Source: Candidatus Saccharicenans sp.
Lineage (GTDB): Bacteria > Acidobacteriota > Aminicenantia > Aminicenantales > Saccharicenantaceae
Length of the DNA: 12,124 nucleotides
Assembly (NCBI GenBank): GCA_024653405.1
Contig: JANLGB010000024.1
Span: 342 to 12,465, forward strand
Direction: 5' to 3'
Part shown: positions 6,400 through 12,124 of the stretch, piece by piece
Layout of the letters: every line of letters starts with the position of its first letter
How positions within the stretch are numbered: the stretch's first letter is position 1
Notes under the pieces: model-generated
Database searches by the model: none
Told to the model about the DNA's origin: nothing
What the model saw: only the letters and a program-made list of their open reading frames with translations
Made by a program: the position numbers and the translations under genes

Positions 6400-7017
6400 T
6401 TAACCTCTGTCTTCAGACTTGCTAAAGTCGTCTGGGTTGAGGCCCCAGACAGCATCCAAAATCAGCGGCGGGCGGTAGCCTTCCATGAAATTCAAAATCT
6501 CGACCGGGTCATCACTCAGGGTAAACATCTTCAGGTGTTGGGGCAGGAGAAAACCCTGGCTCACCGCCCGGTTCATGAATTCCAGCAGCGGCTCGAAATA
6601 CCCGGCCGCATTCAAGAAAGCGCAGGGCTTGCCATGATAGCCAAGCTGGGCCCAGGTCAGGACTTCAAAAATTTCTTCCAGGGTTCCCCAGCCTCCGGGA
6701 AGAGCGATAAAACCATCCGCCAGTTTGGCGACTGTTGCCTTTCGTTCGTGCATGTCTTGAACAACAATCATCTCTGACAAACCGGGAAAACCCAGGTTGC
6801 GCTCCAGCAGATTGCCGGGAATAACACCTATCACCCGGCCGCCGGCGGCCAGAGTTTCTTCAGCCACTTCTTTCATCAGCCCGATGCCCCCACCGCCGAA
6901 AATCAGGGCTAGGTTACGAGCAGCCAGCACCCTGGCCAGCTCCCTGGCTTTCCGGGCGTAGATTTCATCCTTTCCCGTTTGCGACCCGCAAAACACGGCT
7001 ACCTTCTTCAGGCCCAT
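6400..7017 (-). CDS. LOG-family nucleoside monophosphate phosphoribohydrolase (TIGR00730 type)
   Basis: A 205-residue Rossmann-fold protein of the LOG family (once misnamed lysine decarboxylase). Characterised members release the free base from a nucleoside 5'-monophosphate, classically cytokinin riboside monophosphate; many bacterial ones act on AMP or other purine nucleotides. The N-terminal VAVFCGSQTG (residues 6-15), the glycine loop FGGGGIGLM (40-48), MHERK (89-93) and the signature PGGWGTLEE (107-115) with its catalytic-type Glu are all intact. Length is normal for the short bacterial subgroup. The ATG at 7017 has AGGTG 4 nt upstream. The gene appears to be a single unit: 250 bp separate it from the LpxR-like gene, and I see no clear terminator in between. 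The real substrate in this organism is unknown; cytokinin making should not be assumed. Confidence 0.92.
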   Translation of the reverse strand: MGLKKVAVFCGSQTGKDEIYARKARELARVLAARNLALIFGGGGIGLMKEVAEETLAAGGRVIGVIPGNLLERNLGFPGLSEMIVVQDMHERKATVAKLADGFIALPGGWGTLEEIFEVLTWAQLGYHGKPCAFLNAAGYFEPLLEFMNRAVSQGFLLPQHLKMFTLSDDPVEILNFMEGYRPPLILDAVWGLNPDDFSKSEDRG

Positions 7018-7267
7018 CTTGCACCTGCCAGAAATCTGAGAATTACATTTATTTTCTTAATAAGCCCTTATGAATTCCGGCCGAATATATCAAACTTACG
7101 TCGCCTAAACCGTCTATCATTCCATTTCCGGAAATTCCCCTGGCTGAGCTCTCCGGCCTTACCTCCGCAGGTAATCGACTAATTCTATCATATTACAACT
7201 CTCTGGAACTGGTCGTCTTGGGCCTCAGGATACCGGCTTTCCGGAACCAGCCCTGGCTGACAATCTT

Positions 7268-8350
7268 TCACAGGTTGAAAGAAAAGGTCAAACCGCCATA
7301 AGGTTCCCGGTATTTCTGACCGACAAATTCCCTGGTTCTCATCACGAAATAAAGTATCAGCCCGGCTTGCTCCGATTGATAGGCCAGGCCGGTGGAAAAT
7401 TGTCCATACAGAGGCTGAATATCCACTCCGTGGCTGTCCTGGAAAGTATTGCCCTGAAGGAGAAGATTCCTGGCGATGACCCGCCCTTCCAGCCTGACAA
7501 AAGCATAAAAGTTGGTCCGGCTGGCAGGCCCGGCCAAAAAATGGTTGAAGAGCGGGGCGGCGGTAGCAGTGTCCGTCTGGGATTCCAGGTTGAAGCCGAG
7601 CTTCAGGTCGAACACGGCCGAAGAAGCTATCAACAGGTTGCCAGCCTGGGCACCCAGGCCGGCCCTGACCACCGGCTGCAGCCCATGAAAGGAAATCCGG
7701 GGCGGGACCAGCATCCAGAGCCGATTAAACCACAGCTCCACCACCGGCTCATTTTTTAGCTGGTTCTCCCAGCCCGCGGGGTAAGTCCAGCCGTAGGTTT
7801 TATGCAACCAGCGCTGAATGGCTCCGGCCAGAGAGAGCGGCCCGACAACGCCTACCGCCAGGCCGGCTGAATCCTGGCGGGCCTGACCCAGTTTAACCAG
7901 CCCCAGGGCAGCATACAGCAGGCCGGCATAAGGACGGTCATCAGGTATTAAGTTGGTTTCCGTCAGGTTGTCCGGAGTGAAAATCCCCTGTACGAGGGAC
8001 AGGCTGGCCTTTCTCTTAAACAGGGGCTTATCATTCCTTTCGCCCCGGCTATTTTCACCGCCTCCCAGCAGCTTCCGGTTTAATCTTTCCAGTCGCCGCA
8101 AAAAAGGAGACCTGGTGTCCCGACTGAGCTCGGGCGTAATCCACATCAACTGGATCCCGTTAGTATAACCTTCATCCTGCTCGAACAAGACATCATTTTC
8201 CAGGGAAAAGACCAGGCTGCCCCGGTCTCGGGCGGGAGGTTTGAACTGAGCTTGAAGCTTCAGGTTAGCAGCCAAGACCAGAAGCGCAAGAGCCGTTACA
8301 ATTACCCTGGCCAGGTAAGCCCTGGACCTGGTCTTTAGAATCGATAGCAT
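7268..8350 (-). CDS. lpxR: LpxR-family (DUF2219) outer-membrane lipid A deacylase-like protein
   Basis: The 360-residue product begins with a basic stretch and a hydrophobic core (about residues 16-30) ending in LKLQA, a likely signal-peptidase I site after Ala34. The mature part alternates polar and apolar residues like an outer-membrane beta-barrel. Family marks are LENDV (50-54), YTNGIQLMW (62-70), DDRPYAG (137-143), then GVVGPLSLAGAIQRWLH (167-183) and GWENQLKNEP (193-202). In Salmonella LpxR, an Asn-Asp pair, a Thr and a His form the calcium-dependent site that removes the 3'-acyloxyacyl chain of lipid A; Asn52-Asp53, Thr63 and His183 are plausible counterparts, but I could not align them. 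The last residue is Leu, not the aromatic residue usual for barrel insertion. Activity on lipid A is inferred. It stands alone behind a palindrome-bearing promoter. Confidence 0.85.
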   Translation of the reverse strand: MLSILKTRSRAYLARVIVTALALLVLAANLKLQAQFKPPARDRGSLVFSLENDVLFEQDEGYTNGIQLMWITPELSRDTRSPFLRRLERLNRKLLGGGENSRGERNDKPLFKRKASLSLVQGIFTPDNLTETNLIPDDRPYAGLLYAALGLVKLGQARQDSAGLAVGVVGPLSLAGAIQRWLHKTYGWTYPAGWENQLKNEPVVELWFNRLWMLVPPRISFHGLQPVVRAGLGAQAGNLLIASSAVFDLKLGFNLESQTDTATAAPLFNHFLAGPASRTNFYAFVRLEGRVIARNLLLQGNTFQDSHGVDIQPLYGQFSTGLAYQSEQAGLILYFVMRTREFVGQKYREPYGGLTFSFNL

Positions 8351-8367
8351 GGCATACCCACTGCTTG

Positions 8368-8397
8368 TTTTAACGAATGTTCTAACATTCAGTCTAA
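8368..8397 (-). promoter_or_regulatory. Candidate promoter with a perfect 16-bp palindrome upstream of the LpxR-like gene
   Basis: GAATGTT-CT-AACATTC (8375-8390) is an exact dyad with 7-bp arms, 25 bp upstream of the ATG. It lies inside the 18-nt spacer of a weak promoter-like pair read on the minus strand, TTAGAC (8397-8392) and TTAAAA (8373-8368). A repressor bound here would block RNA polymerase, so an operator is a reasonable inference; the hexamers alone are poor. The rest of the gap up to 8644 shows no gene, only an isolated TATAAT (8469-8474, plus strand) without a -35 box. Confidence 0.4.
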
Positions 8398-8644
8398 ATG
8401 AGCTATGGCCTTTTTACCAGAGTATTCAAAAAATTCCCGCCTCATAGCCGACCAGCGCCGAGTCCTCATATAATGATTGCTTTAATTAACCTCGGGGCCC
8501 TCTCTTTTTTCTGCTGTTCCTGATGTTTCTTTCTGGTCGCAGTTGCCGCTCCTGAATCTAAGGTTCGGCGGCCATATCACAGGTTTTTAGCCCAGTCTTG
8601 CCGCCCAGGTTCTATCACCCGCCGCACTATTAACCGGCCGGGTC

Positions 8645-10327
8645 TTAGCTCGTGGCCACCTTCTCCAGCCGCTTCATGATGCTGAACATGAAAGCCGCCG
8701 AAAGCAAGCAGGCCACCACCAGGATTAGCCACAAGGCCCAGAGCGGGACCTTCATCCACAGGTAACCTACCAGGCCCACCAGGTAATTACCAGTTGCGGT
8801 AGCGGCAAACCAGCCGCCCTGCATCAGCCCTTTATATTTGGGCGGGGCCACCCGGGAGACAAAAGAAATGCCCATGGGGCTCAAAAACAGTTCGGCAATG
8901 GTCAGCAGGAAATAAGTGCTGATCAACCAGTAGACTGAAACCAGGTACTCGGGCGGAGCCACCTTGCCACCCAGCTCAGCCGGACTGGGCAGCTTGATCG
9001 AGGCTATTACCAGGATGGAAAAGGCTGCCGCCGTCAGCAGCATGCCAAGGCCGATCTTCCTGGGAGTTGACGGCTCCTTGCCTATTTTATTGAGATAGCC
9101 AAACAGCCCGATAATCAGCGGTGACAGGGCCACGATGAAGAACGGGTTAAAATGCTGGAAGCGCTGGGGCTGGAAGAGGCTGACCTCAGGGTAAGTCTGG
9201 TAACGAAGGTAGGTCAGGACGCCAAAGATGACCAAGGCCAGCCCGCCGGCTATCCGGCCGCCTTTGGAAACGTTCTTCTTGACCAGGAAGACCAGGCCCA
9301 GGATGGACAGGAACAGCGGCAGCAGGCCGCCCAGGTCAAACCAGAGGTTGGTCAGCCGGCCAACTTGTTTTACGGTGTAGTCACGAGCAAAGAAAGTCAT
9401 AGTTACCGCCGATTGATGGAAAGCCATCCAGAAGAAGATGACCACCAGGAAGACCAGGCCCAGGGCCACCAGGCGCTGCTTGGTCTGTTCCGGGGTCAGC
9501 TCGACCATCTGGGCTTTGAGTTCAGCCGATTTTGCTTTCTGTTTTTCCGTAATATCAGCCTGCCGGTAATATTTTCTGAAACCCCAGAAAATCAGCATCG
9601 AGATTATCAGGCTGAGGCAGGCTACCCCGAAGCCAAAATGGTAGGACTTGCTCAGCGTTCCCAGGTAGGTCTCGGCAAACTGCCTGAGCCCGTCAATGGT
9701 TATAGTAGGATTCTGTTCCTGGGCCAGTTCCAGAAGCTGGTTGACCTCGGCCAGCTTGCCGGCCAGAAAATCGTGAGCCAGGGCCGGAATTCTGGCATCG
9801 TAAAAGAAATTGCTCTTTTTAAGGATGAAGTTGGAGACAACTTCCGAGGCCGAGGGAGCAAACATAGCCCCGATGTTGATACCCATATAAAAAATGGTGA
9901 AGGCCCGGTCTCGCAGATGGCTGTACTTCGGGTCGTCATAGAGATTGCCCACCAGAGCCTGCAGGTTGCCCTTGAACAAGCCCGTTCCCAGAGCAATGGT
10001 GGCCAGGGCGGCCACTATCAGGGCAAAACCGGTCTGAAATTTGGTGGGCAGAGCCAGAAGCAGATAGCCGCTGAACATGACCAGCAGCCCGATACTGATG
10101 GTCCGGCCGTAACCCAGAACCCGGTCGGCCAGAAACCCGCCCAGCAGCGGGAAGAAGTAAACGAAAAACATGAAAGTCGCATACATGAAGCCCGCCTGGC
10201 CAGGAGTCAGGCCATACTTGGCCTGCAGGAACAGGACGAAGATACTGACCATGGTGTAGAAACCGAAACGCTCGCCCATGTTGGCGAAGAAAGCCACAAA
10301 CAATCCCCTGGGGTGTCCTTTGAACAT
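8645..10327 (-). CDS. POT/PTR2-family peptide transporter (MFS) with variant coupling residues
   Basis: A 560-residue inner-membrane protein of the proton-dependent oligopeptide transporter family, which imports di- and tripeptides. Family marks include the opening MFKGHPRGL, the helix 1 motif NMGERFGFYTM (residues 16-26), GGFLADRVLG (63-72), the helix 4 Lys in LFKGNLQALVG (Lys119), and the PTR2 signature FTIFYMGINIGA (143-154). Two known coupling positions differ: helix 1 has Asn16 where ExxERF has its first Glu, and helix 7 has FWMAFHQ (His304) where FWxxxEQ is common. A loop of about 60 residues lies between helices 5 and 6 (about 168-228). These may define a subfamily rather than a loss of function. 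The ATG has AGGAG about 8 nt upstream. The PlsC-like gene ends 54 bp upstream on the same strand, so the two may share a transcript. Confidence 0.92.
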   Translation of the reverse strand: MFKGHPRGLFVAFFANMGERFGFYTMVSIFVLFLQAKYGLTPGQAGFMYATFMFFVYFFPLLGGFLADRVLGYGRTISIGLLVMFSGYLLLALPTKFQTGFALIVAALATIALGTGLFKGNLQALVGNLYDDPKYSHLRDRAFTIFYMGINIGAMFAPSASEVVSNFILKKSNFFYDARIPALAHDFLAGKLAEVNQLLELAQEQNPTITIDGLRQFAETYLGTLSKSYHFGFGVACLSLIISMLIFWGFRKYYRQADITEKQKAKSAELKAQMVELTPEQTKQRLVALGLVFLVVIFFWMAFHQSAVTMTFFARDYTVKQVGRLTNLWFDLGGLLPLFLSILGLVFLVKKNVSKGGRIAGGLALVIFGVLTYLRYQTYPEVSLFQPQRFQHFNPFFIVALSPLIIGLFGYLNKIGKEPSTPRKIGLGMLLTAAAFSILVIASIKLPSPAELGGKVAPPEYLVSVYWLISTYFLLTIAELFLSPMGISFVSRVAPPKYKGLMQGGWFAATATGNYLVGLVGYLWMKVPLWALWLILVVACLLSAAFMFSIMKRLEKVATS

Positions 10328-10381
10328 GCTTCTTTCTCCTATTAAATAATTATTCGAAAAATTTATCGGCCCACCGGTCGT

Positions 10382-11149
10382 TTACCGGCTGCACAGAAGT
10401 TCCAGGAACAAATTGTTAACTGCCTTTTCCAGGGCCTGGCGGAAATTCTCCACCGTCTGCCGGCTGTCATTTTCTACCCAGTAGCGGCTGATGAACATCG
10501 GCGGGCCAACGTTGACCTGGACGGTGGCCGGAACGCCAAAAGGGATGTGCGTGCCAAAAAAAGCCAACGGCGTTACCGGGACATCCAGCCGGTCTTCGTT
10601 ATAAAGGTTATAAGCCATGGCTGCTGGCCCATGGCGGAAGCGGGCCACGTAAGGGTTGGGGTCGGCATCGTCAAAGTGGCCGCGACCCTGGAGCAGGACT
10701 ATGGCTCTTCCCAGCTTCAGATATTCCTGGCATTTCCTGACCGCGGCCGCCCGGCCCTCATAGAGGTCGACCGGGATGTAACCGACTTTAGCAATGTTGG
10801 AGGAAATATAGCGGACAATCAGCGTAAAAAATGGATTCAGCAGGAAATGGACCAGCAAGCCGATATTCTTCATGCTGCGGTAAAGGTGCTTTCTCACCAG
10901 GAAGCTGAAATCCTCCTTGCTGAAAATCATCTTGTTGGCGGTGAAGAAGATGGGCCGAGGCACAGTCTTGAACAGGACGGCCACATCCTTGTAGCTGCCG
11001 ACATGGTTGCCGACTATGATGTTGGATCCTTGGCGGACAAAATTTTCGGCGCCGCGGACGCAAATCTTCTTGGGCAGGAGAGCCAGGCTGCTGATTCTCT
11101 GGATAACTTTTTCGAAACTCTTCAGTTCTTCTTCAAAAGTCCTCGGCAT
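10382..11149 (-). CDS. PlsC-like 1-acylglycerol-3-phosphate acyltransferase family protein with altered motifs
   Basis: The 255-residue protein has the fold order of the PlsC/LPLAT family, which acylates lysophosphatidate or related acceptors at the inner membrane. NHVGSYKD (residues 48-55) stands in for motif I, GYIPVD (123-128) for motif II, LQGRGHFD (153-160) for motif III, then FRHGPAAMAY (171-180) and PVTPLAFFGTH (191-201) for motif IV. The motifs are not canonical: His49 and Asp55 are five residues apart instead of four, and the EGTR of motif III is replaced by QGRG, so its substrate-binding Glu is gone. It may be a divergent acyltransferase with another acceptor, or inactive. No ribosome site precedes the ATG at 11149; a strong promoter lies so close that the message is probably nearly leaderless. 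The POT gene follows 54 bp downstream. Confidence 0.85.
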   Translation of the reverse strand: MPRTFEEELKSFEKVIQRISSLALLPKKICVRGAENFVRQGSNIIVGNHVGSYKDVAVLFKTVPRPIFFTANKMIFSKEDFSFLVRKHLYRSMKNIGLLVHFLLNPFFTLIVRYISSNIAKVGYIPVDLYEGRAAAVRKCQEYLKLGRAIVLLQGRGHFDDADPNPYVARFRHGPAAMAYNLYNEDRLDVPVTPLAFFGTHIPFGVPATVQVNVGPPMFISRYWVENDSRQTVENFRQALEKAVNNLFLELLCSR

Positions 11150-11158
11150 GGGTCAACT

Positions 11159-11187
11159 ATTTTAGCTTAGAAAGGTTCAATTTTCAA
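11159..11187 (-). promoter_or_regulatory. Sigma70-like promoter of the PlsC-like gene
   Basis: On the minus strand TTGAAA (bases 11187-11182) and TAAAAT (11164-11159) are exactly 17 nt apart, each 5/6 to consensus. The -10 box ends 9 nt before the ATG, so the predicted transcript has a leader of about 0-4 nt and no ribosome site. It probably also serves the downstream POT gene. Confidence 0.62.
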
Positions 11188-11483
11188 AAACTTTTCTTAC
11201 GGCTCCAACCATTTGTTTTGACGCCGGGCAAGCCTTGGGCCGGTCCGGCTTTAACAACCGGTTAAGTCGGGGAAAATCTTCGGCTGCCGACTAGCGGAAA
11301 CTCGAGAGATATCCAGAGCGGGATGACAACTTTATCACCCGGTTTGGTCTCGGACCGGGAAATATCCAAATTTCTAACCCGCTATCTGGCCGGGAGGGAG
11401 AACTATTCTGGAATTGATGTTGGAGGTGGAATCAATGGGATAAACTCCTTATCCTCCAGTTCTTCGGCCGGAGGGCGATGGCC
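11188..11483. other. Gap between the TPR gene and the PlsC-like gene
   Basis: No complete gene is convincing here. In the frame of the TPR gene, 26 sense codons follow its TGA, rich in acidic residues and proline, to a TAG at 11405-11403. A dyad CCCGGT (11338-11343) / ACCGGG (11354-11359) with a 10-nt loop could help end TPR transcription but has no T-tract. The stretch 11225-11280 is rich in CCGG words without a clear fold. Confidence 0.4.
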
Positions 11484-12124
11484 TCAAAGAGAAGCCAGGA
11501 GCTGTCGGCAATGCCTGGCTTTTGCTTCCAGCTCTTTTTTCTGGCTGAGAAGCAGTTCGGCTTTCCTGGTCCAGCCCCGCTCCCGGGCTTGAGCCCTGAG
11601 CTGCTCGGCCTGTTTAGCTTCGAACTCAAACAGCTCGGCGGCCCGGGTTAGTTCCTCCATGCCCTTTCTTGGCTGGTTGAGCCTGAGATAGGTCTGACCC
11701 AGGTAATAATGCCCGTCAGCAAAAGTTCTGTCAACCTTTAATGATTGCTGGAAATTCTCGGCGGCCGTCTTCCAGTCCTCTTTCCGAAAATACACCAGGC
11801 CCAGGATGTAATAAGGGATGTAATACCCTGAACTGATTTTCAGGGCCTGGCGGCTGGCGGCCTCGGCTTCCCCCAGATGGTCCAGCATGAAGTAAGACAG
11901 GGCTTTCAGGGCATAGCCGAAGATTTCGTAACTCCCGGCGATTTTGACCAGTAAATCCAGGGTTTCTAGCGAGCGCGACCAGTCGGCCAGCTCCACCAGG
12001 ACGAGTGCCTGGTAGTACAGAGCTTCCTCGTGGTCGGGAACCAAGGCGGTGATGGCCTGGAAATGCTCCAGGGCCCTTTCATATTCCCCCTTTTCGCGAC
12101 AGATCAGGCCGGTCAGGAGGTGGG
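11484..12124 (-). CDS. Tetratricopeptide-repeat protein (3' part, enters from right edge)
   Basis: The frame is open to the right edge, so the true start lies outside; the visible 213 codons are the C-terminal part. About five consecutive TPR units of about 34 residues can be read, for example REKGEYERALEHFQAI, then units centred on YYQALVLVELADW, YALKALSYFMLDHLGEAE, YYILGLVYFRKEDWKTAAE and HYYLGQTYLRLNQPRKG. TPR arrays form helical scaffolds that bind other proteins; no enzymatic domain is visible. The last 45 residues are charged and helical (many Glu, Lys, Arg, Ala) and may form a coiled coil. Cell location cannot be judged without the N terminus. The gene is followed by a 334-bp gap before the PlsC-like gene on the same strand, which has its own promoter, so the two are probably not one operon. 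Confidence 0.85.
   Translation of the reverse strand, partial: HLLTGLICREKGEYERALEHFQAITALVPDHEEALYYQALVLVELADWSRSLETLDLLVKIAGSYEIFGYALKALSYFMLDHLGEAEAASRQALKISSGYYIPYYILGLVYFRKEDWKTAAENFQQSLKVDRTFADGHYYLGQTYLRLNQPRKGMEELTRAAELFEFEAKQAEQLRAQARERGWTRKAELLLSQKKELEAKARHCRQLLASL

Noticed and set aside
8577..8759. Minus-strand 60-codon open frame overlapping the 3' end of the POT gene
   Set aside because: It is a different frame on the same strand with no ribosome site; its sequence is a Gly-rich shadow of the transporter's last helices.
9152..10345. Plus-strand open frame of 397 codons
   Set aside because: It lies antisense to the POT transporter, is rich in Gln, Glu, Asp and Gly with no fold-like patterning, has no ribosome site, and is explained as the complement of the hydrophobic codons of that gene.
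10547..11170. Plus-strand open frame of 207 codons
   Set aside because: It is antisense to the PlsC-like gene, whose motifs are clear. The overlap arises from codon bias; no ribosome site is seen.
1..12124. CRISPR arrays, insertion sequences, tRNA or rRNA genes, integration sites
   Set aside because: I read the gaps on both strands for regularly spaced repeats, terminal repeats with transposase, cloverleaf or rRNA-like sequence and found none that could be supported.

Overview
The window looks like chromosomal DNA from a Gram-negative (diderm) anaerobe or facultative anaerobe of moderate GC content. Two genes point that way. One is an LpxR-type outer-membrane beta-barrel with a signal peptide, which implies lipid A. 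The other is an electron transfer flavoprotein whose alpha subunit carries an N-terminal two-cluster ferredoxin domain, a design known from electron-bifurcating systems of anaerobes. The general style (housekeeping genes mostly as single units, long non-coding gaps, roughly 79% coding by my sum of gene lengths) would suit an Acidobacteriota/Aminicenantes-like lineage, but that is a guess; no rRNA or taxonomic marker is present.

Layout, left to right. Bases 1-1072 hold the minus-strand pair etfB-etfA (etfA runs off the left edge), with a good sigma70-like promoter near 1211-1239 and a leader of about 130 nt that can fold. Bases 1240-1700 are non-coding or decayed: two adjacent inverted repeats, one of them terminator-like, and a minus-strand reading frame that looks protein-like but is interrupted by TAG. 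Bases 1726-4446 are plus-strand: a PatB/MalY-type C-S lyase, a TrmJ-type tRNA 2'-O-methyltransferase with a TATAAT box so close to its ATG that the mRNA is probably leaderless, and a small four-helix membrane protein of unknown function. An APC-family amino acid permease follows (4779-6116) behind its own candidate promoter.

From 6400 to the right edge every gene is on the minus strand: a LOG-family nucleotide phosphoribohydrolase, the LpxR-like outer-membrane protein with a perfect 16-bp palindrome in its promoter region, a POT/PTR2 peptide transporter, a PlsC-like acyltransferase that probably heads a two-gene unit with the transporter, and a TPR protein entering from beyond the right edge.

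The genes do not form one obvious system. Loose themes are use of peptides and amino acids (POT transporter, APC permease, C-S lyase) feeding electrons into an ETF, and envelope lipid remodelling (LpxR-like protein, PlsC-like protein). I did not find a clearly new defence, mobile or biosynthetic system. The points most worth a second look are motif changes in the POT transporter and the PlsC-like protein, the structured etf leader, the palindrome upstream of the LpxR-like gene, two probable leaderless promoters, and possible gene remnants or continuations marked by in-frame stop codons.
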